DNA of 64,000 nucleotides, from positions 62,001 to 126,000 of the forward strand of contig NZ_SDLI01000006.1 in NCBI RefSeq assembly GCF_004123195.1, in the 5' to 3' direction. Below the pieces are notes generated by a model. That model worked only from the letters and a program-made list of their open reading frames with translations, was not told the DNA's origin and searched no databases. This document shows, one piece after another, positions 24,511-33,547 of this stretch (the first letter of the stretch is position 1; each line of letters starts with the position of its first letter). This DNA is from Ammoniphilus sp. CFH 90114 (lineage in GTDB: Bacteria; Bacillota; Bacilli; Aneurinibacillales; RAOX-1). The position numbers were made by a program, and so were the translations under genes.

Positions 24511-24515
24511 CTTAT

Positions 24516-24704
24516 TCAATCAACATATAAGAGCAAAGCCACGAAGCTGGCAATAGCTAATACTAACGATACCGTACCTTGGAAGAAACGCTTCTGGAAG
24601 AAACGTAAAATACCGAAGCTAAAGAAAGAGCCTGCTAAGAGAATAACAATTGCACCAATTGCGAATAGTGAACCTGTTAGGCTGTCTAATTGAGCAATAC
24701 CCAT
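24516..24704 (-). CDS. Small two-helix membrane protein
   Basis: 62 residues, ATG with AAGGAGG at good spacing. Helix 1 (about 10-31, SLFAIGAIVILLAGSFFSFGIL) and helix 2 (about 42-60) are joined by a basic loop RFFQKRFFQG. A full unit with its own terminator. Not recognised as a named family. Confidence 0.7.
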   Translation of the reverse strand: MGIAQLDSLTGSLFAIGAIVILLAGSFFSFGILRFFQKRFFQGTVSLVLAIASFVALLLYVD

Positions 24705-24795
24705 TATAATAAACCTCCTTCATGGAAGGGAACTTTTATCGGACATATCATATCATATCTACTAGGGAGAATCTACTTTTTTTGAAGACAATCCA

Positions 24796-24842
24796 AAAAT
24801 AACCGGAGAGTATCCACTTCTATGAAGCTGGAACTTCCGGTT
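24796..24842 (-). terminator. Terminator of ppnP
   Basis: A long stem AACCGGA-AGT / ACT-TCCGGTT (24801-24842) extended by TCCACTTC / GAAGCTGGA, followed on the minus strand by TATTTTTGG. Confidence 0.75.
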
Positions 24843-24853
24843 CAATATATCTA

Positions 24854-25171
24854 TTAAGCTTTAATATAAGAGCAACAGTAGTCTGTAACCTTATAAACTT
24901 TCAACTTAAAAGATGCGTTGGCGGGTACAATAAATTGCGTGCCTGCACCAAACGTTTTCCAATCACTTTCTCCTGGAAGAAGAACATCCAGTTCCCCTGC
25001 AGCGATCTCCATAATCTCCTCTTCACTTGTTCCAAATTCGTATTCTCCAGGCATCATAATGCCGAGTGTTTTTTTTGTTCCATCAGGAAATAAAACGGTA
25101 CGGCTCGTTACCTTTCCGTCAAAATAAATATTTGCTTCCTTCATAACGGTTACTTGATCAAACTGTGCCAA
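24854..25171 (-). CDS. ppnP: Pyrimidine/purine nucleoside phosphorylase PpnP
   Basis: 105 residues from TTG 25171, with AAAGGAGAGA upstream; the frame is open farther upstream but those codons encode an implausible N-terminus. It is a small cupin of the PpnP (YaiE, DUF1255) family: NIYFDGKVTSRTV, MMPGEYEFGTSEEEIMEI, GELDVLLPGESDW and FIVPANASFKLKV. PpnP phosphorolyses nucleosides to base and ribose-1-phosphate with broad specificity. It is monocistronic. Confidence 0.88.
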   Translation of the reverse strand: MAQFDQVTVMKEANIYFDGKVTSRTVLFPDGTKKTLGIMMPGEYEFGTSEEEIMEIAAGELDVLLPGESDWKTFGAGTQFIVPANASFKLKVYKVTDYCCSYIKA

Positions 25172-25249
25172 TGTTCTCTCTCCTTTATCTGTTATAAATC
25201 TAAATATACCTATGAAGGAACATTGTAGCAACAAAAACCTTAGGAATAG

Positions 25250-25274
25250 CAAAAAGTCCTCTTGTGAGGACTTT
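25250..25274 (-). terminator. Terminator of gene 25283-25636
   Basis: AAAGTCCTC pairs with GAGGACTTT around the tetraloop, with TTTTTGC on the minus strand. Confidence 0.8.
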
Positions 25275-25282
25275 AAAAGTAA

Positions 25283-25636
25283 CTACATTTGATCTTCAAA
25301 AGCCGTTTGGTCATCCGTCTCAGCCATATGTAGACCAGGATATAGCTCAATAACCGCTTCTCTTTTCGCCCCATTGTATTTATCAGGACGTTCGATATCT
25401 CGATAAGTGAACTCCATATTGTTCTCAAATCCAGCAGCTGCCAGCTTGTTATACAGCATCTCGACCGTTTTGTTCACACGGTGGATGTCATGAGTAATTC
25501 CTTTGTATAAGAGGACGTAGCCAGCCGCATGATCTTCATCTCCATAATGGGACAGTTCGAAATCTCGAATCAAAACGCCACCGTGCTCTTGAAGAGCTTC
25601 CCATAGCTCTTGGGCATTCGCGAAGTAGGTTTCCAT
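25283..25636 (-). CDS. Hypothetical cytoplasmic protein
   Basis: 117 residues, start ATG with GGGAGGG upstream. The sequence GVLIRDFELSHYGDEDHAAGYVLLYKGITHDIHRVNKTVEMLYNKLAAAG suggests an alpha/beta protein; it is acidic at both ends. No catalytic motif, signal peptide or membrane helix. It is monocistronic between terminators. Function unknown. Confidence 0.7.
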   Translation of the reverse strand: METYFANAQELWEALQEHGGVLIRDFELSHYGDEDHAAGYVLLYKGITHDIHRVNKTVEMLYNKLAAAGFENNMEFTYRDIERPDKYNGAKREAVIELYPGLHMAETDDQTAFEDQM

Positions 25637-25718
25637 GTTCTATTGATCCCTCCCCTAATTTCTTGTCTACAGTAGTATGATACCTCCTGCAACATCTTAT
25701 CCCATTAGGGGGGGATTG

Positions 25719-26360
25719 TCATGAACATGCCATTCCGCAGGAACAACGTCGTTTACCAAGCAATAACGAATAACTGGCTGGAAATTCCTGATTCACACGT
25801 TGAACTTGTTTGGCGAATTCGGCTTTATCTTCTGGAACAAGGGATAAAGAGTTTGCCTTTTCTTGAGTGTCGATGCTAGCCCCAGGAGGAACAAAGCGAT
25901 TGGGACCTATGGTTACACCGTTCGTTACGACAGCACCAGAAGAAATAAAAGCCCCCTCCCTAACGGTGGCATCGAAAACCGTGGCTTGAAAACCGATAAA
26001 GACCTTATTCTCGATTAGACAAGGACCATGTACGATAGAGCCATGAGCACAAGTAACTTCCTTTCCTATATAGATGGAGTACTTCCGATTCTTCACCTCT
26101 ACAAATTCATCGGCTAGTCCGTGAAGGATGACACCGTCCTGTAGGTTCGAATGACTCCCAATATAAAAAGGTGAACCCTCATCCGCTCTTATGCTAACGA
26201 AAGGAGCAATGAAGACATTTTTTCTGATCATGACATCTCCCAAGATACAGCTAAAAGGACTAAGAAAAGCACTGTCGTGAATGTTCGGGTATCGAGAGAC
26301 AGGGTTTAATGTCGTGGGTGGATTTGGACCAATAAAATGGTAAGGCGAAAATGTTCTCAT
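25719..26360 (-). CDS. Gamma-class carbonic anhydrase-like protein (CamH/CcmM type)
   Basis: 213 residues forming a left-handed beta-helix. The metal and active-site residues of Methanosarcina Cam are in register: R58 (SIRAD), H80 (VILHG), H106 and H111 (TCAHGSIVHG) correspond to R59, H81, H117 and H122. It therefore probably binds Zn or Fe and hydrates CO2. The acidic loop with the proton-shuttle glutamate of Cam is shortened, as in CamH. A long C-terminal helix is followed by an unusual cysteine-rich end, CSCGMACS. It is monocistronic; no terminator is visible. Confidence 0.85.
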   Translation of the reverse strand: MRTFSPYHFIGPNPPTTLNPVSRYPNIHDSAFLSPFSCILGDVMIRKNVFIAPFVSIRADEGSPFYIGSHSNLQDGVILHGLADEFVEVKNRKYSIYIGKEVTCAHGSIVHGPCLIENKVFIGFQATVFDATVREGAFISSGAVVTNGVTIGPNRFVPPGASIDTQEKANSLSLVPEDKAEFAKQVQRVNQEFPASYSLLLGKRRCSCGMACS

Positions 26361-26484
26361 CTATCACAACTCTTTTCCTTGGCTACTCTAGGCTATCTTA
26401 TTCAAGTGTTTGTTGAATGGTTTCGCCAGCCGTGGTCAGGGTGCATATCTATAACGTATAAGTAAAATGAGATGGGAGAAGGTT

Positions 26485-26985
26485 ATGAATCGTTTTGTCC
26501 AACAGATAAGAAGAAAGCTTAATCGACTGGCCTATCACCCAGAGATCAGAAAGCTCAAAGAGAATGCAGGAAAAACATGGGGAGAAGCCTATATTCCCAT
26601 TCCAATAACAGCTAAAATGATTCAAACGGCACTGATCCAGGCACAAATCGAGGATGTTCAGAAAATTAAAGTCACTTTCGTCACTTCTTCGTTAGTGATA
26701 CAGGGTGTAGCGAGGAAATGGCTGTTAAAAGTTCCGTTCACCCTGATTCTTCAACCCTCTAGTGTGCAAGGTAGAGTGGTTTCCTTTGTGATTCGAGAGA
26801 TGCACCCTATTATGAACGAAAAAGTGAATGAGCAGATCTTTAATCGCCCACCACATCTTCGTTATCAAGATAAGCAAATATTTTTAGATTTGAATCAGCT
26901 GGATGTCATTCGAAAGATAAAAAAGGGTTCGATAAAACAGATGGAAATCGATGGGGAAATCCTGTGGTTGAAGGTAGGAGTGTAG
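26485..26985 (+). CDS. Hypothetical protein, GVARK family paralogue 2
   Basis: 166 residues from ATG 26485 (GGGAGAAGG just upstream; an ATG six codons earlier has no such site, and the paralogue at 11958 starts at the equivalent MNxF position). It shares with that protein the order VIQGVARKWLLKVPF, REMHPIMNE, FNRPPHLRYQDKQIFLDLNQL. It is basic at the N-terminus and has no signal peptide or membrane helix. Two family members within 15 kb suggest ancient duplication. Function unknown. Confidence 0.75.
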   Translation: MNRFVQQIRRKLNRLAYHPEIRKLKENAGKTWGEAYIPIPITAKMIQTALIQAQIEDVQKIKVTFVTSSLVIQGVARKWLLKVPFTLILQPSSVQGRVVSFVIREMHPIMNEKVNEQIFNRPPHLRYQDKQIFLDLNQLDVIRKIKKGSIKQMEIDGEILWLKVGV

Positions 26986-27019
26986 GGTGAAGGGAAATGG
27001 TCTCACCCTATTATCTTTT
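26983..27019 (+). terminator. Terminator overlapping the stop codon
   Basis: TAGGGTGA, whose first three bases are the stop codon, pairs with TCACCCTA at 27003-27010, followed by TTATCTTTTC. Confidence 0.6.
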
Positions 27020-27029
27020 CTGCAACACA

Positions 27030-27220
27030 AAAAAATAGAGGAAAGATTTCCCTCTATTTTAGATAATACCTATTTTTTTATTCAAATAGGAGAAGATATT
27101 TCCCTTATCTAATGAAATCAACTCAGGATTAGCTCAATTTTAGAGATTAGGGGAAGTTAATTCCCTTATTTCCGCCATTTTTCGTGTCTGAAGCCAAACA
27201 AGGGAAAAAATTTCCCTTAT
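27030..27220. repeat. Tandem array of four imperfect palindromic repeats
   Basis: Four units centred near 27045, 27097, 27157 and 27209 share the minus-strand form AATAAGGGAA-N5-TTCCCTTATT with variation. Each is an inverted repeat able to form a 10-bp stem. Spacing between centres is 52, 60 and 52 bases. They lie between convergent genes and fill the 268-base gap. Similar short dispersed repeats are common in Paenibacillaceae genomes. They may also stop transcription from either side. Confidence 0.75.
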
Positions 27221-27253
27221 TCGTCTATCCGTACCTATTCACCACAGCAGCCG

Positions 27254-29740
27254 TTATTGCTTCACTAACTGCCCGCGAGTTACCCCTAGTTGGTTGGTCG
27301 CTTTAAGGGTTCTCCATACGCTCGTACCTGTACGAGTTCCTTCTAAAGCTTGACGATATAAAGCAATAACTTCTTTAACTTTTGATGCGTTTTCCTCTAA
27401 GAATTCGATTCGATAATGACGGATCCCTAATTGATCAAATTGTGGCAGATACTCTGCACCGGATTGTTCGATGGCATTGTAAACCGTGTTCCGGCACCCG
27501 ATATCTACACGTACGGGATGAAGCATCCCAATGCGGTCCTGCAAAGAGACACGGTGTGTTTCACAAGGGCGTCCGCAGTTGGTAAAGTCCGTGCCCTCAC
27601 TTAAGAAGGTGCAATAAACGCAATGCTCAGTGTGGAACATAGGGAGATGCTGATGGATCACGATCTCCATTTTTTCAGCGTCTGGCGTACCACCAAGCAA
27701 GTCGATCATTTGCTGGATGTTCAAATCATAAGAAGGTGTGACGCGCTCTAACCCATGATTCAGAAACAGTTGGACAGCCTTATGGTTGGCAATGTTGAGT
27801 GAAAAATCGCCGAAAAGAGGCAGTGGGCAATTGATCTGATTAAAGTACTCTAGAGCCCCTAGACTTCTTACGAGTATAGCATCAGGCTCAGCTTTTATCA
27901 TCCCATTCAAGATTCCATTCTCACCCGGCATATGAATGCGAGGAGTGGCTAGAGCAATAGGTTTCCCATAGCGTCTTGCAATTTGCACGGCTTCAGGATA
28001 ATCTGTTGTAAATTCAAAATCTGCGTAGACATAGTTTGCATCGGTTTCACATGCTGCCTCGATTTGCTCGATCGTTCGACAGAGGGCATATAGTTGGGCT
28101 GAAGTAAATTCAGTATCCGTAACTTTTGTTGGTGAAACGTTAGTTTCGAGATTTCTGTGATAGGCACGTGGCTTTTCCCTGAGGATGAGCAGTTGCTCCA
28201 CCGCAACCCGCCTCATACGGTTCAACTCACTTACCGGTATAATACCGTCACCTGGTAATTGTAATTGTACTTGATCTAATTCATAAATGGTCCCACCGAG
28301 TCGACCCCACTGCTCAAGAAGATATTCTTCTGTAAGAGGTCTCTTTCTTGCTTCCTCGATGATTTCCGTAGATTCTACAGTGACGGTATTTCCTGTTGAT
28401 ACATCTCGCCATACGCTTGTCAACGGCTGTCCTATTTCCCCTCTTGCCGTAATCTCTAGTGGGAATAGTTTAAATGCTTGTTCCGTTTCGTACGTTTTAC
28501 GTAGACGACGATCTAACTCTTGGTCACTAGTTTTCCAGATCCGATCCCCTACTCGAACCTTTGTTAAATTAATATCATGTCTGCCAGGTACAATCTCCAC
28601 AAGACCATCCTGGACTTCCCCTTCCACTTTCACTCCACGTTGTCGAAGATCGTAGACACGTCCGCCTTCTTCTTTCTTCTCAGGACGGCCTGCGTCGAAC
28701 ACAATACCATCACCACGCTTTAAAGGCGCTTCTATATCGCAGAGTACCGCATCTTTAAGTACCTTTTTCACCGTGCCTAGGTAAACTCCCCTGCTCTTCG
28801 GGAAGGTCCCGTCCAATAGTTGCTTGTTGTTTGTTCCTTCTAGGAAACCATGAGTAAATCCACGGCTAAAGCTTTGCTGAAGTTCGCGGATTTCTGCAGC
28901 AGAAGGAGTATAGTCTCGACCAGCCATATATTCATCAATAGCTTTACGATACTTACTTACAACATTGGCTACATACTCAGGTGATTTAAGACGTCCCTCA
29001 ATCTTAAACGAGGAGACGCCGGCCTCAATCAGCTCAGGAACAAGATCAATAGCGGCGAGATCCTTAGGTGAGAGAAGGTAAGCAATGTTGCCCATTTCTT
29101 TTTTCTCACCATCTACGATTAATTCGTAGGGCAATCGGCAAGCTTGCGCACATTCTCCGCGGTTGGCCGAGCGTCCACCCCACATCTCAGAAGTTAGACA
29201 TTGGCCGGAATAAGAAACACAGAGAGCTCCATGTACGAATACCTCAAGCGGAGTATCTGTCTTATCGGCAATCGTGCGGATTTGCTTTAAGTTATTCTCT
29301 CTACCTAAAACAATAATTTCTATATCGTAAGGCTTTAGGAAATCAACAGCTTCAGGAGATGTCACCGTCATTTGTGTAGAACCGTGAATCGGAAAGTCCG
29401 GTGACAATTCCCTAATCATCTTCATTAAGCCCATGTCCTGTACAATTAAAGCGTCAACCCCAGCATCCATACAGGCTTCAACCAATTGACGCGCTTCGTT
29501 AAGCTCATTTTCAAATACTAAAATATTAAACGTTACATAACCTCGTACTCCGTATTTATGCAAGTATGCCATGATGTCCGTGAGTTCTTCCATCTGGAAG
29601 TTATCCGCACGAACACGTGCATTATATTTTCCTACACCAAAAAATACAGCATCAGCGCCATTGCTTACAGCTGCACGTAGACAATCCCAATTACCGGCGG
29701 GAGCTAGTAACTCAATTGTATTTCTTGAGATGTTTTTCAA
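27254..29740 (-). CDS. U32-family protein, RlhA/TrhP-like RNA hydroxylation enzyme
   Basis: 828 residues starting at TTG 29740 with AAGGATGAAG upstream. The N-terminal U32 domain (ELLAPAGNWDCLRAAVSNGADAVFFG..., FVHGALCVSYSGQC, RGECAQACRLPYEL) contains the family signature, and a DUF3656-type middle region follows from about residue 330. A C-terminal cluster HCVYCTFLSEGTDFTNCGRPCE supplies further cysteines. Although named peptidases, characterised U32 members hydroxylate RNA: RlhA acts on 23S rRNA C2501 and TrhP on tRNA uridine 34, using an iron-sulfur cluster and prephenate. The full length matches the RlhA-type architecture. Which RNA is the target here is not decided. Confidence 0.85.
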   Translation of the reverse strand: MKNISRNTIELLAPAGNWDCLRAAVSNGADAVFFGVGKYNARVRADNFQMEELTDIMAYLHKYGVRGYVTFNILVFENELNEARQLVEACMDAGVDALIVQDMGLMKMIRELSPDFPIHGSTQMTVTSPEAVDFLKPYDIEIIVLGRENNLKQIRTIADKTDTPLEVFVHGALCVSYSGQCLTSEMWGGRSANRGECAQACRLPYELIVDGEKKEMGNIAYLLSPKDLAAIDLVPELIEAGVSSFKIEGRLKSPEYVANVVSKYRKAIDEYMAGRDYTPSAAEIRELQQSFSRGFTHGFLEGTNNKQLLDGTFPKSRGVYLGTVKKVLKDAVLCDIEAPLKRGDGIVFDAGRPEKKEEGGRVYDLRQRGVKVEGEVQDGLVEIVPGRHDINLTKVRVGDRIWKTSDQELDRRLRKTYETEQAFKLFPLEITARGEIGQPLTSVWRDVSTGNTVTVESTEIIEEARKRPLTEEYLLEQWGRLGGTIYELDQVQLQLPGDGIIPVSELNRMRRVAVEQLLILREKPRAYHRNLETNVSPTKVTDTEFTSAQLYALCRTIEQIEAACETDANYVYADFEFTTDYPEAVQIARRYGKPIALATPRIHMPGENGILNGMIKAEPDAILVRSLGALEYFNQINCPLPLFGDFSLNIANHKAVQLFLNHGLERVTPSYDLNIQQMIDLLGGTPDAEKMEIVIHQHLPMFHTEHCVYCTFLSEGTDFTNCGRPCETHRVSLQDRIGMLHPVRVDIGCRNTVYNAIEQSGAEYLPQFDQLGIRHYRIEFLEENASKVKEVIALYRQALEGTRTGTSVWRTLKATNQLGVTRGQLVKQ

Positions 29741-29927
29741 GGGTCTTCATCCTTCCCGTAATAACCTGCCAAGGACTAATTGTACCCGATCCCTCTAACC
29801 TTGACAAACACCTATTTTAGGATAACCCTTCATTTGCCCGCCCAACTTTAGAGAACATAGGCAGACGTACAAACAATCACCGGGCTATGGGTATAAGATA
29901 ACCTGAACAAAAAAAAGGAGGTAATAA

Positions 29928-30206
29928 ATGATGGCTTCAAGCTTCCATCATGGTTATGCCAATGTCCCCCCAACAGCTCCTTATACTGGTTTTGCTAATG
30001 TACCGCCCGTTTCACCTTATGGGTACGAAAATATGCCCCCTGTAGCTCCGATGATGACACATATGGAACCGATGAAGGCTCCTATGGGCCCTATGGCTCC
30101 GGTCTCCCCTGTCGCAGCTGCTGCACCTTGCGTGGCAGATGGTGGTTATGCCTTTATTTTGGTTCTATTTATTCTATTGGTAATTATTGCCCGTCCATGG
30201 TGGTAA
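29928..30206 (+). CDS. YjcZ-like spore membrane protein with Pro/Met-rich extension
   Basis: 92 residues, ATG with AAAGGAGG upstream. The last 25 residues, GGYAFILVLFILLVIIARPWW, are the YjcZ-family hydrophobic domain found in small sporulation proteins. In front of it is a 65-residue low-complexity part with repeats of ANVPP, ENMPPVAPM and MAPVSPV, absent in ordinary YjcZ proteins. A plain copy lies at 57227. Both have an ATAAGATAA box about 30 bases before the ATG, possibly the -10 of a mother-cell sigma factor. The role is unknown; B. subtilis relatives are made during sporulation. Confidence 0.75.
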   Translation: MMASSFHHGYANVPPTAPYTGFANVPPVSPYGYENMPPVAPMMTHMEPMKAPMGPMAPVSPVAAAAPCVADGGYAFILVLFILLVIIARPWW

Positions 30207-30339
30207 CGATTTATTGAGTTATTGATTTAATGAGGGTGCCCACTACCGGCCACCCTCTCCAACGTTCCTCCTCCTAGACAGAACCAAAAGCAGGTGATGT
30301 TCAAGTAAAATAGTAAAATCAGAACGGAGGTGTACGGTA

Positions 30340-31788
30340 TTGCCCATAAGAACAGGTCAGGAGTATGTAAGTCAGCTAAGAAAAAGCAAGCCCACTATAT
30401 GGTTAAAAGGGAAAAAGGTTAAAAATATGAATCGACATCCGTCTTTTCGTGGGCTAATCGAGAGTCAAGCGGCTCTCTATGATCTTCAACATGATCCGAG
30501 TAAGAAAAGGGTAATGACCTATACTTCCCCTCTATCAGGAGATCTAGTAGGGACTTCATTTATGCAGCCAAGGACGAAGGAGGACTTAGAACAACGGAGA
30601 TTCACCATTCAAGAATGGGCAACCTATCATGCGGGAATGATGGGAAGGTCCCCTGATTACATGAACACCATGATCATGGCTTTAAGCTCGGCGGCCGCGT
30701 TACTTACCGATCAAGACCCTATGTTAGCGGAAAATATGCGTAGTTTTTATGAGCATTGCAGAGAAAACGATCTCGCCTTAAGTCATACGTTTATAGGTCC
30801 TAAGTCGATCATTCGAGAAGATTCGGATGCAAAATCTATTGCAGCTTGTATTGTAGATAAAAATGATGATGGAATCATCATAGACGGAATGAGACTCATG
30901 GCCACAAAGGGCGGAACGACTGATGAAATCCTCGTTGTCTCTAACACCGCATCCTTATTTAGCGAAACAGATCCCCATACCTTTGCTTTTGCCATACCGA
31001 CCGACACGCCAGGCTTACAGTTTATTTGTCGGGAGCCCCTCAGTTATGGTACGTCTACGTACGATTATCCCCTCTCCTCACGATTTGAAGAAATGGACTC
31101 TATCGTCTTATTTGACCGGGTTTTAGTGCCTTGGAATCGAGTGTTTTTTTATGAGAGAGTTGATATAGCAAATAAGCTTTATCGGGAAAGTAATGTGAAC
31201 CACCACATTACCCATCAGGTTCTCTGTAAGAGTATCGTCAAGTCTGAATTCGCTCTAGGCGTCTTACAACTCATGACAGATACAACGAAAGTCGGTCACC
31301 ACCCTCATGTGAAAGAAAAGATCGGCGAAATTATTGTCACTTTAGAAATGCTAAAAGCATTACTTCTTTCGTCTGAAGTGAATGCTCAAGTGGACCGGTG
31401 GGGTAATATGCTTCCTGCTAAAGGACCTCTATGGGCAGCTAGACAATACTTTCCGAAGATGTATCCAAGAATCATTGAGATTATGCAGCTTATTGGTGCA
31501 AGCGGTTTAGTGACGATTCCAAGTGAAGAAGATTTCTATTCGGAAATAGGCCACGACCTTAACTTTCTGCTTCAATCAGAACCTCGTGATGGATATGAAA
31601 AAATAAAGCTGTTTCGGCTTGCATGGGACCTTTGCATGAGCGCCTTTGGTACGCGTCAAGTTCTTTATGAACGCTTTTTCTTTGGCGACCCCATAAGAAA
31701 AGCGGAAGAACTTTATGAAATTTATGATCGATCATCTTGTGTGGCAAGAGTGGAAGAGTTCTTAAAAAGGCATAAGAAGAAAAAGTAA
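30340..31788 (+). CDS. 4-hydroxyphenylacetate 3-monooxygenase family (HpaB-like) oxygenase
   Basis: 482 residues from TTG 30340 (ACGGAGGTG upstream). It belongs to the reduced-flavin-dependent HpaB/PvcC/YoaI family: RTGQEYVSQLRKSKPTIWLKG at the N-terminus, the acyl-CoA-dehydrogenase-like core, LFDRVLVPWNRVFFYE, and a C-terminal HDLNFLLQSEPRDGYEK. Members hydroxylate phenols such as 4-hydroxyphenylacetate using FADH2 from a separate reductase. No HpaC-type reductase gene is nearby, nor other aromatic-degradation genes, so the substrate is open. It is monocistronic. Confidence 0.87.
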   Translation: MPIRTGQEYVSQLRKSKPTIWLKGKKVKNMNRHPSFRGLIESQAALYDLQHDPSKKRVMTYTSPLSGDLVGTSFMQPRTKEDLEQRRFTIQEWATYHAGMMGRSPDYMNTMIMALSSAAALLTDQDPMLAENMRSFYEHCRENDLALSHTFIGPKSIIREDSDAKSIAACIVDKNDDGIIIDGMRLMATKGGTTDEILVVSNTASLFSETDPHTFAFAIPTDTPGLQFICREPLSYGTSTYDYPLSSRFEEMDSIVLFDRVLVPWNRVFFYERVDIANKLYRESNVNHHITHQVLCKSIVKSEFALGVLQLMTDTTKVGHHPHVKEKIGEIIVTLEMLKALLLSSEVNAQVDRWGNMLPAKGPLWAARQYFPKMYPRIIEIMQLIGASGLVTIPSEEDFYSEIGHDLNFLLQSEPRDGYEKIKLFRLAWDLCMSAFGTRQVLYERFFFGDPIRKAEELYEIYDRSSCVARVEEFLKRHKKKK

Positions 31789-31807
31789 ATACGGTTTTTT
31801 AAAAAAG

Positions 31808-31848
31808 AAAACTCCCCATCTTCCTCGAAAGAAAATAGGGAGTTTTTT
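31808..31848. terminator. Bidirectional terminator
   Basis: AAACTCCC pairs with GGGAGTTT, with TTTTTTCG on the + side and T-rich sequence on the minus side. Between convergent genes. Confidence 0.82.
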
Positions 31849-31858
31849 CGTATTTAAA

Positions 31859-33481
31859 CTAAGCGTACATTTCTTCTCTTAACTTTTGCACTTCAGGGTT
31901 GGCTAAATACTCGTCATAGGTTGTCATCTTATCGATGATTCCTTGCGGAGTAATTTCAATAATACGATTAGCTACGGTTTGAACGAACTGATGGTCATGG
32001 GATACAAACAGAGCTGTACCATCAAAGTCTATCATTCCATTATTCAAGGCGGTAATGGATTCAAGGTCTAAGTGGTTTGTCGGCTCATCTAAGATAAGAA
32101 CATTAGCACCGACAAGCATCACACGCGAAAGCATACAGCGAACCTTCTCTCCTCCAGACAGTACACTTGCCTTCTTCTGGGTTTCTTCTCCGGAAAAGAG
32201 CATACGGCCTAGGAAGCCTCTGACAAATGTTTCATCTTGGTCCTTAGAATATTGGCGCAGCCAATCCACAAGATTCAGTTCAACACCATCAAAGTATTCG
32301 GCATTATCCTTAGGGAAGTAAGCCTGGGATGTTGTAACCCCCCATGTATACTCTCCGTTATCCGCTTCCAGCTCACCCATTAGAATTTTAAATAAGGTAG
32401 ATTTCGCTGTCCCATTCGGTCCGACAAAAGCAATCTTGTCTCCTTTGTGGACAGTGAAGCTCACTTTATCCAATACCTTTTCTCCATCGATATCTTTTGA
32501 GATCTGGTCAATTGTTAAAATTTGCTTACCCGCTTCTCTTTCCGATTTGAAATTGATGAAAGGATATTTACGAGATGAAGGTTTGATGTCGTCAAGCGTT
32601 AATTTCTCAAGCTGCTTCTTACGTGAAGTGGCCTGTTTCGCTTTGGAAGCGTTAGAGCTAAATCTAGCAATAAATTTCTCTAATTCTTTGCGTTTCTCTT
32701 CAACCTTCTTATTCTGGTCTCTCATCAATTGAAGGGCAAGCTGGCTCGATTCATACCAGAAATCATAGTTACCCACGTACATCTGAATCTTACCAAAGTC
32801 GATGTCTGCAATATGGGTACAGACTGTATTCAAGAAGTGACGATCATGGGAAACGACAATAACGGTCGTATCGTCATCGATATTTAATAAGAAGTTCTCT
32901 AACCAAGCAATGGACTCGGCATCAAGGTGGTTAGTCGGCTCATCCAGTAAAAGATTATTAGGTCGGCCAAACAACGCTTGGGCTAATAAGACACGAACCT
33001 TCTCGTTGCCGCCAAGATCCTTCATCTTCTTATCGTGCAGATCTTTACTAATACCAAGGCCCATAAGAAGTCCAGCCGCTTCGGATTCGGCTTCCCAACC
33101 GTTCATCTCGCCAAACTCTCCTTCAAGCTCGGCAGCCTTCATGCCGTCTTCTTCTGTAAAATCTGCCTTAGAATAAAGAGCTTCCTTCTCTTCCATGATA
33201 TCGTATAGTCTCTTGTGACCCATGATGACAGTCTTAAGCACATCGAATTCATCGAATTCATAGTGGTTCTGCTTCAATACTGCCAAGCGCTCACCGGGAT
33301 TAATGACCACTTCCCCTTTATTCGGTTCGATGTCTCCCGCTAAGATCTTCAGGAAGGTGGACTTTCCTGCACCGTTCGCACCGATCAAACCATAACAGTT
33401 GCCAGGGGTGAACTTAATATTTACATCTTCAAATAGAGCGCGCTTTCCATAGCGCAGTGTTACACCGTTCGTACTAATCAT
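31859..33481 (-). CDS. ykpA: ABC-F family ATPase, YkpA/YbiT-like
   Basis: 540 residues, closely like B. subtilis YkpA: FEDVNIKFTPGNCYGLIGANGAGKST, VLKTVIMGHKRLY, YVGNYDFWYESSQLALQ. Two nucleotide-binding domains are present. Domain 1 has Walker A GANGAGKST and LLLDEPTNHLD but a degenerate signature DLGGNEKV in place of L-S/T-GGE. Domain 2 has GPNGTAKST (Ala in place of the second conserved Gly), LSGGEKVR and LILDEPTNHLD. ABC-F proteins act on the ribosome; this branch belongs to the housekeeping YbiT group rather than the antibiotic-resistance groups. Cytoplasmic. Gene alone on its strand. Confidence 0.92.
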   Translation of the reverse strand: MISTNGVTLRYGKRALFEDVNIKFTPGNCYGLIGANGAGKSTFLKILAGDIEPNKGEVVINPGERLAVLKQNHYEFDEFDVLKTVIMGHKRLYDIMEEKEALYSKADFTEEDGMKAAELEGEFGEMNGWEAESEAAGLLMGLGISKDLHDKKMKDLGGNEKVRVLLAQALFGRPNNLLLDEPTNHLDAESIAWLENFLLNIDDDTTVIVVSHDRHFLNTVCTHIADIDFGKIQMYVGNYDFWYESSQLALQLMRDQNKKVEEKRKELEKFIARFSSNASKAKQATSRKKQLEKLTLDDIKPSSRKYPFINFKSEREAGKQILTIDQISKDIDGEKVLDKVSFTVHKGDKIAFVGPNGTAKSTLFKILMGELEADNGEYTWGVTTSQAYFPKDNAEYFDGVELNLVDWLRQYSKDQDETFVRGFLGRMLFSGEETQKKASVLSGGEKVRCMLSRVMLVGANVLILDEPTNHLDLESITALNNGMIDFDGTALFVSHDHQFVQTVANRIIEITPQGIIDKMTTYDEYLANPEVQKLREEMYA

Positions 33482-33547
33482 ATAATTAAATCCTTCTCCC
33501 TCATTAATTTACACTCACAAATACTTATTTTATCATAAACTTCGCGT

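Noticed and set aside
26990-27253. CRISPR-like array from the four repeats
   Set aside because: Repeats are palindromic, variable and only four; spacers are AT-rich and no cas gene is present.
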